Origin: Bacteroidales bacterium | GTDB taxonomy: Bacteria > Bacteroidota > Bacteroidia > Bacteroidales > UBA3663 | DNA length: 21,342 nucleotides | Assembly (NCBI GenBank): GCA_016293065.1 | Contig: JAEDEY010000031.1 | Coordinates: forward strand, 1-21,342 | Direction of reading: 5' to 3' | Part shown: positions 7,281 to 14,797 of the stretch, one piece after another | How positions within the stretch are numbered: the first letter of the stretch is position 1 | How the letters are laid out: each line of letters starts with the position of its first letter | Position numbers and translations under genes: made by a program | The notes under the pieces: model-generated | Databases searched by the model: none | Told to the model about the DNA's origin: nothing | Seen by the model: only the letters and a program-made list of their open reading frames with translations

Positions 7281-8306
7281 TCAGTCTTGCTCTTCTATGA
7301 TATATTCTACTTCCGAAGTGTGGAGCTTGACATGATCGACAATGCCGGGATTGGCGTATGATATTACCTCGACTGGAATGGTCTTCTGAGTTGGCGACTT
7401 GATGCTCTTGTATGAGACAGAGAGGAAGAAATCCTCTGCGTTGATGTCATTATAGTGTGCGAAATCTACTAAGCACGAGACATCGGCTTTGTTAGGAAAA
7501 AGCGTCAGGCTTTGTCCCGCTGGCATATCAGATACATTGATGGGAAGGCCAGTAATAGTCTTTTCGACGTAACGGGCTACGGGTACCATGACTTTCACGA
7601 TAGCAGGAGTGCTCTTCACGCCCACAGCAAGCTGAAGCGGAAGTGTAAGGTCGAGCGTATCCTTGCGGTTATATGCTTCATAATAGTTGGTCGTGAGCAT
7701 GGTGATGGTGTCAAGGATGGCATTAGGGGCATGTACAATCACCGAATCTGGAACAATGATGGCAGGCAAGCAACGATAGTTGGCAGCAGCACTGATGTTG
7801 GCTGATAGCACCACTGGAACTTTCTTTCCTCTGGTTACGGCAAAACGTGCATCGATGAGCGATGGCGATACAGAAGTGATCTGAGTGGTAGAGAACAGCT
7901 TGTTGATGAGCAATGCTTGGATCTCGGCACTCGACAGACGGAAATTGCCGTTGGCATCAGCATAGCTGTTGAAATCTACAATGAGGGTGTCGAGCTGGTT
8001 GTTGTAAGAATAGTTGATGAGGTTGATGTTCTTGTCCTTGATGGTGACGCGGAACTGTTGAGGCACCTGCGACGTGAAGACTGTGCTCGAAGGCAGATTG
8101 TCTATGCGGAACTCAACCGTGTATTCTCCGTCGTTTTCCTCCGAAGCTGTCTGGATGAACCAGAAGAAGGTAGCAATAAGCACAAAAACCATGAAAGTCA
8201 ATACCTCTTGACGATTAGTACGCTTGATGAAGATATTGACTTCCTTATATAGTTTCTGCCAGAACGTACGTTCAGGCTTTTTTGTCTTTTTGCCTGCTGG
8301 TGACAT
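7281..8306 (-). CDS. YbbR-domain membrane-anchored protein
   Basis: A 341-residue protein with a basic cytoplasmic N terminus (MSPAGKKTKKPERTFWQK), a single membrane helix at about residues 38-52 (TFMVFVLIATFFWFI) and a long extracytoplasmic part rich in beta strands. Repeats of the YbbR type, such as PVVLSANISAAANYRC and ITGLPINVSDMPAG, occupy the C-terminal two thirds. In Firmicutes the relative CdaR modulates the diadenylate cyclase CdaA; no such gene is visible here, and the role in Bacteroidetes is not settled. It begins three bases after the yajC stop and precedes coaE, an order I recall as common in Bacteroidales, so operon membership is likely. Confidence 0.8.
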   Translation of the reverse strand: MSPAGKKTKKPERTFWQKLYKEVNIFIKRTNRQEVLTFMVFVLIATFFWFIQTASEENDGEYTVEFRIDNLPSSTVFTSQVPQQFRVTIKDKNINLINYSYNNQLDTLIVDFNSYADANGNFRLSSAEIQALLINKLFSTTQITSVSPSLIDARFAVTRGKKVPVVLSANISAAANYRCLPAIIVPDSVIVHAPNAILDTITMLTTNYYEAYNRKDTLDLTLPLQLAVGVKSTPAIVKVMVPVARYVEKTITGLPINVSDMPAGQSLTLFPNKADVSCLVDFAHYNDINAEDFFLSVSYKSIKSPTQKTIPVEVISYANPGIVDHVKLHTSEVEYIIEEQD

Positions 8307-8309
8307 TTC

Positions 8310-8657
8310 TTATCGTGTCTGAACTGCGTCGTTGAGGTCTTTGAACACGCATTCCTTGCTGATCTGAACCTTAGTTCCTTCTGGCTTGAGTGTGATCACG
8401 AAGTCAACAACTTCCTGCTCGCCCTTCTTGTTGGTGCGTGTGATGACACTGTCGATCTTTCCATACAGACCGCCGCTGGTGATTACATGATCGCCCTTCT
8501 GCATCTTGTTGCGCTCTTCACGCAGCTTCTTCTGCTGTTGCTGCTGTGGACGGATCATGAAGAAATAGAAGACTACAACGATGAGGATAATCCATACCCA
8601 TGACATCATTGGTGCAGCACCTCCTGCTGCTTGAAGTAATAGAATTGTGTTGAACAT
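8310..8657 (-). CDS. yajC: Preprotein translocase accessory subunit YajC
   Basis: A 115-residue single-span membrane protein. A short N terminus rich in Ala and Gly is followed by a helix at about 19-34 (WVWIILIVVVFYFFMI), then the diagnostic RPQQQQQKKLREERNKM and the hallmark KGDHVITSGGLYGKI of YajC. YajC associates with SecDF and the SecYEG translocon at the inner membrane. It lies between nusB (42 bases upstream) and ybbR (three bases downstream) in a same-strand cluster. No separate promoter was recognised in the gap to nusB. Confidence 0.95.
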   Translation of the reverse strand: MFNTILLLQAAGGAAPMMSWVWIILIVVVFYFFMIRPQQQQQKKLREERNKMQKGDHVITSGGLYGKIDSVITRTNKKGEQEVVDFVITLKPEGTKVQISKECVFKDLNDAVQTR

Positions 8658-8699
8658 ATATCTGTTGTCAATTAATAGTTAACAAATAATTTTTTTCAA

Positions 8700-9626
8700 T
8701 CATTGTGCTTTGAACACCAAGCCTTCGGTTTTCCATTGTGAGACAATGCGGTCGAGAATACCATTGATGAAACGGGCACTGTCGGCTGTACAATAGTGTT
8801 TTGAGAGCTCGATGTATTCGTTGAGCGATATGCGGATAGCGATATCAGGGAAATGCTTGATTTCTGCCAATGCGCAAATCATGATTACTTTCTCCATCAT
8901 TGCTATACGGTTGGCTTCCCAGTTGTCGGCAGTCTTGTCTATGAGTTCCATATACTCGTGACATTCATCGATGGCATAGTGGTAGAGCGAGAGTGCGAAT
9001 TTCTCATCATCTTCGCTGTTGAACATCTCAAGAGTCTTGACCATCACGGTTGTAGGCTTGAGGCTATTGAGCGTCTTTACCACAAACTGTACAATAGTAG
9101 GCAGGTCATCGTTCCAGTATATGTTTTTCTCTTCAAGCGTCTCGTCGAGTTTGTCACATGATGGGATGATGGTATTGAATATCTCTTTCCAGAGTTTGAG
9201 ATCCTGCTCAAAAGTCGGTGCTTGTGGCTGGCTCATATATGCCATGTAGAGCGGATTCTGGTCAATCTTCTCAAGAATGGCACGATAGGTCTCTGTGTCG
9301 AAGTCGCTAAACAAACCATGCTCCTCGCAGTATTCGAGAATGGCGCTGTTTTCGCGAATGAGCTTGACAACCTGATTGTTGACAAAGCGCATGTTTGGGA
9401 AACGCTCCTCGCGTGTCGGAAGATATTTGTTGCGTGCAGTCTCGATCTGCTGGAAGCGATAGTCGGTTACCTTGACAATGAGTCCAAGCAAATAGTTATA
9501 GAGCTGATAGCTTGATTCGAGTGAATGTGTCAGCTCCTCGTCGCAAATGAAACGAGGCTGGTCACTCTGTATGTTGGCATACACAAGCTGGATAGTCTTT
9601 ATGCGGATAAGCAGTCTATTGATCAT
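8700..9626 (-). CDS. nusB: Transcription antitermination factor NusB (long Bacteroidetes form)
   Basis: A 308-residue protein starting MINRLLIRIKTIQLVYA. The C-terminal part (about 185-300) has the NusB helical fold, including SLYHYAIDECHEYMELIDKTADNWEANR split around short loops and the end motif LNEYIELSKHYCTADSARFINGIL. NusB of most bacteria has about 140 residues; the form with an additional N-terminal half is usual in Bacteroidetes. NusB with NusE binds boxA RNA and supports antitermination of rRNA transcription. It has its own promoter and is the first gene of the cluster with yajC, ybbR and coaE. Confidence 0.9.
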   Translation of the reverse strand: MINRLLIRIKTIQLVYANIQSDQPRFICDEELTHSLESSYQLYNYLLGLIVKVTDYRFQQIETARNKYLPTREERFPNMRFVNNQVVKLIRENSAILEYCEEHGLFSDFDTETYRAILEKIDQNPLYMAYMSQPQAPTFEQDLKLWKEIFNTIIPSCDKLDETLEEKNIYWNDDLPTIVQFVVKTLNSLKPTTVMVKTLEMFNSEDDEKFALSLYHYAIDECHEYMELIDKTADNWEANRIAMMEKVIMICALAEIKHFPDIAIRISLNEYIELSKHYCTADSARFINGILDRIVSQWKTEGLVFKAQ

Positions 9627-9655
9627 ATTATATTGTATTTACGCAAATTATGGCG

Positions 9656-9686
9656 CAAAGATACTTAAAAATAGGCAATAGAACAA
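9656..9686 (-). promoter_or_regulatory. Promoter of the nusB-yajC-ybbR-coaE cluster
   Basis: On the minus strand TTG (9686-9684), a 20-bp spacer and TATCTTTGC (9663-9655) fit the Bacteroidetes consensus. Initiation near 9649 leaves a leader of about 23 bases before the nusB ATG at 9626. The groEL terminator lies immediately upstream, so this cluster appears to be transcribed independently of groESL. Confidence 0.6.
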
Positions 9687-9713
9687 GATTTCTGATAATT
9701 ATTTCAAATAAAA

Positions 9714-9748
9714 GGGAGTTAATTGACCTGCAATGACAATTAACTCCC
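9714..9748 (-). terminator. Rho-independent terminator of groESL
   Basis: GGGAGTTAATTG (9714-9725) and CAATTAACTCCC (9737-9748) form a perfect 12-bp stem with an 11-base loop. On the minus strand the stem is followed by TTTTATTTG, so it terminates transcription leaving groEL, about 30 bases after its stop codon. Confidence 0.8.
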
Positions 9749-9778
9749 ATATTATTTCAATGTAATGGTAGGTCGATA

Positions 9779-11413
9779 TTACATCATGCCGCCCATACCA
9801 CCGCCCATGCCTGGTGCGCCTGCAACAGGAGCATCTTCCTTCTTGTCGGCGATGACGCACTCAGTAGTGAGGAACATACCAGCTATTGATGCTGCATTCT
9901 CAAGGGCTACACGAGTCACCTTGGCTGGGTCAATGACACCTGCAGCGTGGAAGTTCTCGTAAGTGTCGGTGCGGGCATTGTAACCGAAGTCACCTTCGCC
10001 GTCCTTAACCTTCTGAACTACTACAGCACCTTCCTTGCCTGCGTTGGCAACGATCTGGCGGAGAGGTTCCTCGATGGCACGCTTGATGATTTCGATACCG
10101 ATAGTCTCATCGTCGTTTGCACCCTTCAGAGCCTCTACTGCTGGGATTGCACGGATGTAAGCCACACCACCACCAGGAACGATACCTTCTGCCATGGCAG
10201 CACGGGTTGCGCAGAGAGCGTCATCTACACGGTCTTTCTTTTCCTTCATCTCTACCTCAGAAGGAGCACCTACATGGAGCACAGCCACACCGCCGGCGAG
10301 CTTTGCAAGACGCTCCTGAAGTTTCTCGCGGTCATAGTCAGAAGTTGTCTTCTCAATCTGTGCCTTGATAGTGGCAACACGCTGAGCGATAGCCTCTTTT
10401 TCGCCTGCACCATCGACAATGGTAGTCTTCTCCTTGTCGATTGTCACCTTGTCAGCACGACCGAGCATCTCTGGAGTAGCATTCTCGAGCTTGAGACCAA
10501 CTTCCTCAGAAATCACGACGCCACCAGTGAGGATAGCGATATCCTGGAGCATCTCCTTGCGACGGTCACCGAAGCCTGGAGCCTTCACTGCGCAGATCTT
10601 CAACGAACCACGGAGGCTGTTGAGCACGAGTGTTGCCAATGCCTGTGAGTCAACATCCTCGGCGATGATGAGGAGAGGACGACCAGACTTTGCCACTGGC
10701 TCAAGCACTGGGAGAAGATCCTGAAGGTTGCTGATCTTCTTGTCATAGATGAGGATGGCTGGAGAGTCCATCTCGCATGTCATCTTCTCAGCATTGTTGA
10801 CGAAATATGGAGAGATATAGCCACGGTCAAACTGCATGCCTTCTACAACATCGACAGTAGTGTCAGTGCCCTTAGCCTCCTCGACTGTGATGACACCTTC
10901 CTTCTTCACGGTCTTCATAGCCTCTGCGATGAGCTTGCCGATCTCTTCGTCATTGTTGGCAGAGATGCGAGCCACATTCTCAATCTTTGTATAGTCGTCA
11001 CCGATCTCTTCGCTCTGAGCCTTGATGCTCTCGACTACAGCAGCAACTGCCTTGTCGATACCGCGCTTGAGATCCATAGGGTTGGCTCCTGCAGTCACGT
11101 TCTTGAGACCAACACCGATGATCGATTGAGCAAGGACTGTAGCAGTGGTAGTACCGTCACCGGCATCGTCACCTGTCTTTGATGCTACTTCCTTGACGAG
11201 CTGTGCGCCCATGTTCTCGAATGGGTCTTCGAGCTCAACTTCCTTTGCAACGCTTACACCATCCTTGGTGATATGTGGAGCACCAAACTTCTTCTCAATG
11301 ATTACGTTGCGACCCTTAGGGCCAAGTGTAACCTTTACTGCGTCTGCGAGCTGATCTACACCGCTCTTGAGCAGATCGCGTGATTCTGTATTGAACTTAA
11401 TGATTTTTGCCAT
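9779..11413 (-). CDS. groL: Chaperonin GroEL (Hsp60)
   Basis: GroEL forms the double-ring chamber that folds proteins in the cytoplasm with ATP and GroES. The 544-residue protein matches the family along its whole length: VTLGPKGRNV (28-37), the ATPase segment GDGTTTATVLA beginning at 85 with Asp86 equivalent to E. coli Asp87, and the flexible Gly/Met tail GMGGGMGGMM at the C terminus. It starts 18 bases after the groES stop and is closed by a strong hairpin at 9714-9748. Several long open frames on the opposite strand are by-products of its biased codon use. Confidence 0.98.
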   Translation of the reverse strand: MAKIIKFNTESRDLLKSGVDQLADAVKVTLGPKGRNVIIEKKFGAPHITKDGVSVAKEVELEDPFENMGAQLVKEVASKTGDDAGDGTTTATVLAQSIIGVGLKNVTAGANPMDLKRGIDKAVAAVVESIKAQSEEIGDDYTKIENVARISANNDEEIGKLIAEAMKTVKKEGVITVEEAKGTDTTVDVVEGMQFDRGYISPYFVNNAEKMTCEMDSPAILIYDKKISNLQDLLPVLEPVAKSGRPLLIIAEDVDSQALATLVLNSLRGSLKICAVKAPGFGDRRKEMLQDIAILTGGVVISEEVGLKLENATPEMLGRADKVTIDKEKTTIVDGAGEKEAIAQRVATIKAQIEKTTSDYDREKLQERLAKLAGGVAVLHVGAPSEVEMKEKKDRVDDALCATRAAMAEGIVPGGGVAYIRAIPAVEALKGANDDETIGIEIIKRAIEEPLRQIVANAGKEGAVVVQKVKDGEGDFGYNARTDTYENFHAAGVIDPAKVTRVALENAASIAGMFLTTECVIADKKEDAPVAGAPGMGGGMGGMM

Positions 11414-11431
11414 AGTTGTGTATTGTTTTTG

Positions 11432-11704
11432 TTATGCGAGAACAGCCAGGATGTCTGACTGACGCATGATGAGATACTTAACGCCTTCTAACTCTACCTC
11501 CTGACCAGAATACTTGCCATAGAGCACAGTGTCACCGGTCTTGACTACCATTTCTTCATCTTTTGTGCCATTGCCTGTAGCAATAACTTCGCCCTGAAGA
11601 GGCTTTTCCTTGGCAGTATCAGGGATGATGATGCCGCCGATTGTCTTTTCTTCGGCTGGTGCTGGCTTAACGAGCACACGGTCTGCAAGTGGTTTAATTG
11701 TCAT
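11432..11704 (-). CDS. groS: Co-chaperonin GroES (Hsp10)
   Basis: A 90-residue protein with the conserved opening MTIKPLADRVLVKPAPAEE, the mobile-loop segment KTIGGIIIPDTAKEKP, and the closing YLIMRQSDILAVLA. It forms the heptameric lid of the GroEL chamber. First gene of the groES-groEL operon. No CIRCE palindrome was found upstream. Confidence 0.97.
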   Translation of the reverse strand: MTIKPLADRVLVKPAPAEEKTIGGIIIPDTAKEKPLQGEVIATGNGTKDEEMVVKTGDTVLYGKYSGQEVELEGVKYLIMRQSDILAVLA

Positions 11705-11805
11705 AATGATATTTTTTTTATGTTATTAGTTAATTATGTTTCATGCCGTGGACTGCCTTTTTGTCAGTCTTGTTCACTCATATCTCTCCACTGCAAATTC
11801 CGTGC

Positions 11806-11813
11806 CAAAGTTA
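11806..11813 (-). promoter_or_regulatory. Possible -7 element of the groESL promoter
   Basis: On the minus strand TAACTTTGG (11813-11805) fits the Bacteroidetes -7 box. It coincides with the stop codon of the upstream susR-like gene and would give a leader of about 95 bases. No clear TTTG lies 19-21 bp upstream (TTTCG is the nearest). A small 5-bp hairpin (11751-11755 with 11765-11769) lies in the leader. Confidence 0.35.
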
Positions 11814-13445
11814 TAGGGCGAGTACTTTTGTCTCGAAATCTTCTTTCGAATCGAGAGCATTGTTCCTGATACGGCTGCGGTAGTTATATATTGTGGTGAG
11901 CGAATAGCTAAGGAACTTGGCTATCTGGGCACTGTCGTCGATGCCTAATTTTATGAGTGCAAAGATGCGCAGTTCGGTGGTTAGTTTCTCTCCACTCTTT
12001 GGCACTATCTCTGCCTCTGGCTTCAGCAGAGAGTTGAACTGACTGATAAAATCTGGATAGAGGTTGAGGAAGAGCTCGTCGAAGTCGGCATAGAAGCGCT
12101 CTTTTTCGCTCGATAGTATTTCCGACGATTTCAGTTTCTTGTACAGCTCGTCCCACTGGTGTCCCTGAGCGAGCTTGAATAGCTGGTTGCGCAGTATCTC
12201 TTGAGCCTCAAGATACTTGCGGCATTTGTTCAGATATAGCGTAATATACTCTTCTTTGATGTGGTCTGAAGCAACCAGATCTTTGTTGATAGTCTGCAGT
12301 TTAGAGTTGCTTTCTTCGAGTTTTCGGTTGGCTTTTGCCAATGCAAGGCGCACTAATCTCAGTTTGCTCATCTGACGGTAGAGCGATAGGATACTGCCTG
12401 TGAGCACCAATACTATCAGGCTTAGCGAGATATAGAGAATGACCGAAAGCTTCTTTCGCTGCTGTTCGTCGGCACGGTGTCCCTTGTCGATGATGGTGAA
12501 ATATTCGCTGGCTTCGAGGCTACGGAGTCGTGCGCCACAGCTGTTGGCATCTTCGAGTGCGCAGATGATATAGCTGTAGGCTCGTTCGGTCTCTCCCAGT
12601 GCTGCCAGTTTCTGTGCCAGCACGTGCAACGCCATGTATTCCGAGATGCCAACTTCAATATCGCATATCGATGTTTTAGCAAGATAATAAAGTTCCTTGT
12701 CGATATTGCCATATTTTCCGTATGCCTGCGCCAAAATGGCATATACATATATCTCATGCATAGGTTCGCCTTGTCCAAGCAGGGGTTCGGCAAGGCTGAT
12801 GCAGCGATTAATGTCTCCGTCCTTGAAGGCTCTGCTTGCCTTGTCGATCTCGAGATAGATAGGATCTGTCTCGTAGCGTATGATAGAATCGTTGCATTGA
12901 GACTGGATCTCATAGCTGTGCTTTGCAAGTTCTGGCGACGAAAAGACCGCGAAGTCGGCAAACCATCCGTAGGCTGAATGCTTAGTGTTGTAATAGAGAA
13001 GCCGGTTTTCTGAAGAAACAGAGTCAGGGTTGATCTGTCCGAGCTGTGTGAATGCATCGGTAAACAGTCCCATGACAGCATAGGTGCGCGATAGCGATAT
13101 GTTCACAAAGTCGCGGAAGTCCTTGTCTGTTTCGTATTCGGGTATTCTCGTGGCGCTGTTCATTACCGAAAGGGCAGAGTCGTTTTTGAATCTCTCATAA
13201 ACACCGTATAGCTCCTTGATGGCATTCGCACGTCGTTCACCGATGCTGTTTTTCGCTATTGTCACAAGGCTGTCTGCCCTTGCAAGTCGTGCCGAACGAT
13301 ATTGCTCCTTGTGTTCGATGGCATAGTCAAGCTGCTTGAGCAGTTTCTCGTTTTCAGGACAGATTTTCCCTTTAGCGAATACTGCCACAGGCAAGACCCA
13401 AAGAACACAAAGAGCAAAAAGTAAGTCTTTTTTTATATTATTCAT
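11811..13445 (-). CDS. susR: SusR-type membrane-anchored TPR/HTH regulator of starch utilisation
   Basis: A 544-residue protein with an N-terminal signal or anchor helix (about 9-25), a long helical repeat region of TPR type (about 50-310), a membrane helix at about 333-356, a coiled coil (about 360-395) and a C-terminal HTH at about 488-530 (LTTELRIFALIKLG, then SYSLTTIYNYRSRIRN). This is the architecture of SusR of Bacteroides thetaiotaomicron, which activates sus genes in response to maltose. I infer that the TPR part senses sugar in the periplasm and the cytoplasmic tail binds DNA. The ATG at 13445 is preferred over an in-frame TTG at 13457, which abuts the transporter stop. It is the last gene of the malQ-transporter-susR operon. 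Confidence 0.85.
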   Translation of the reverse strand: MNNIKKDLLFALCVLWVLPVAVFAKGKICPENEKLLKQLDYAIEHKEQYRSARLARADSLVTIAKNSIGERRANAIKELYGVYERFKNDSALSVMNSATRIPEYETDKDFRDFVNISLSRTYAVMGLFTDAFTQLGQINPDSVSSENRLLYYNTKHSAYGWFADFAVFSSPELAKHSYEIQSQCNDSIIRYETDPIYLEIDKASRAFKDGDINRCISLAEPLLGQGEPMHEIYVYAILAQAYGKYGNIDKELYYLAKTSICDIEVGISEYMALHVLAQKLAALGETERAYSYIICALEDANSCGARLRSLEASEYFTIIDKGHRADEQQRKKLSVILYISLSLIVLVLTGSILSLYRQMSKLRLVRLALAKANRKLEESNSKLQTINKDLVASDHIKEEYITLYLNKCRKYLEAQEILRNQLFKLAQGHQWDELYKKLKSSEILSSEKERFYADFDELFLNLYPDFISQFNSLLKPEAEIVPKSGEKLTTELRIFALIKLGIDDSAQIAKFLSYSLTTIYNYRSRIRNNALDSKEDFETKVLAL

Positions 13446-13457
13446 TTCGTTAGGCAA

Positions 13458-14792
13458 TTACTTCTTTACCTTAATCAATGCAACGGCAAGACTGCCTGCA
13501 ATGAGCAGAGCACCGGCAACAGCAAGCATTCCTACCTGTGAGCCAGCTGCACCGAGGATGACGCCACCCAAAACCGCAGCAACGATCTGTGGCAAACAGA
13601 TAGTGCAGTTGAACAAGCCAAGATATGTGCCCATCTTTGGATTGCCCTGCAAGGCGTTGGTAAAGAAGATGAATGGGAAGGCAAGCATCGCTGCCCAGCC
13701 GCAACCTACGAGCAGATAGGCGCCCCAAAGCAAGTGTGGATCTGTGATCCAAAGCATGGAGATGAATCCGATGCCTCCCAGCACAAGGCTGAGCGTGTAG
13801 GTGAGCTTGTCGGAATGCAGCCACTTCGAGATGAATGGGATACATGCTGCCCAGATCACACTGCCCACGGCTTGTACAGCATAGCATACGCCATTCCAGT
13901 TGCCTGCTTCCTGATAACCTGCCGACTGTGTGTCGGTGGTGTTCCAACACATCTCGGCAATAGCACCTGTCGAATACGACCACATGTACATGAAAGCTGC
14001 CCAGCAGAAGAACTGTACGAGTCCGATAGAGAAGAAGGTATAGGCAATGGAAGGTGTCTTGCTGCTGCCTGCTTCAGCTCCTGTCTCTGCCTCTTCTGCC
14101 AAAGGCATTGCAGCAAGCTGCTCAGGTGAATACTCCTTGACATTGACTACCGTATAGATGACACAGATGATGAGGATGGCTGCACCTATATAGAATGAAT
14201 AGATCACCGAGTTTGGTATCACGCCTTCTGGTGCAACGTTCTGAACACCAAGGTAGGTAAAGATGTATGGGAAGAGATAACCCACTACCGAACCGAGGTT
14301 GCAGAGAAACGACTGTATTGAATAGGCTGTGGTCTTCTGCTTCTCGTTGACCATGTCGCCCACCATCATCTTGAATGGCTGCATGGCAATGTTGATCGAG
14401 GTGTCGAGGAACATCAGCGAGAACAGACCGAAGATCATCGAGCCTGTGAGTCCCCAGCAGACAATCTGTGTGGTGAGTCCGAACCCACCGGCATTAGGCA
14501 GCAATGCCATCACCGCAACGGCAATGATTGCGCCAATGAAGAGATATGGTACGCGACGTCCAAACCTGCACCAGGTCTTGTCCGACAGAATACCGATGAT
14601 TGGCTGTACGATCATACCCATGAGTGGTGGCAGGATCCAGAAGAACGAAAGCTGATGTGGGTCGGCACCAAGTGTCGCAAAGATGCGCGAGATATTGGCC
14701 GACTGAAGTGCGTATGCTATCTGCACTCCAAAGAATCCGAAACTGAGGTTGATGAGCTGAGAGAGTTTCAGATCAGGAAGTATTTTGCTCAT
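13458..14792 (-). CDS. MFS sugar transporter (GPH/SLC45-like), probably for maltose or related alpha-glucosides
   Basis: A 444-residue protein with about 12 membrane helices. The opening SFGFFGVQIAYALQ (17-30) and the loop 2-3 signature GILSDKTWCRFGRR (67-80) are typical of the glycoside-type MFS symporters related to SLC45 and sucrose/maltose carriers. A hydrophilic central loop (about residues 215-245, rich in Glu and Ala) separates the two six-helix halves. Position between malQ (five bases upstream) and susR (12 bases downstream) argues for import across the inner membrane of the products released by SusA and SusB. Whether it prefers maltose, maltotriose or glucose cannot be told from the sequence. 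Confidence 0.85.
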   Translation of the reverse strand: MSKILPDLKLSQLINLSFGFFGVQIAYALQSANISRIFATLGADPHQLSFFWILPPLMGMIVQPIIGILSDKTWCRFGRRVPYLFIGAIIAVAVMALLPNAGGFGLTTQIVCWGLTGSMIFGLFSLMFLDTSINIAMQPFKMMVGDMVNEKQKTTAYSIQSFLCNLGSVVGYLFPYIFTYLGVQNVAPEGVIPNSVIYSFYIGAAILIICVIYTVVNVKEYSPEQLAAMPLAEEAETGAEAGSSKTPSIAYTFFSIGLVQFFCWAAFMYMWSYSTGAIAEMCWNTTDTQSAGYQEAGNWNGVCYAVQAVGSVIWAACIPFISKWLHSDKLTYTLSLVLGGIGFISMLWITDPHLLWGAYLLVGCGWAAMLAFPFIFFTNALQGNPKMGTYLGLFNCTICLPQIVAAVLGGVILGAAGSQVGMLAVAGALLIAGSLAVALIKVKK

Positions 14793-14797
14793 TTTGT

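Noticed and set aside
9947..10648. A 233-codon open frame on the plus strand opposite groEL
   Set aside because: It lies wholly antisense to the intact groEL, resembles no family, has no promoter, and is explained by the biased codon use of groEL.
11705..11810. CIRCE-type heat-shock operator upstream of groES
   Set aside because: No 9-bp TTAGCACTC-type inverted repeat is present; only a 5-bp hairpin GACTG/CAGTC was found.
13446..13457. TTG start four codons upstream for the SusR-type gene
   Set aside because: The ATG at 13445 opens a clean signal-anchor sequence (MNNIKKDLLFALCV); the TTG directly abuts the transporter stop and adds nothing conserved.
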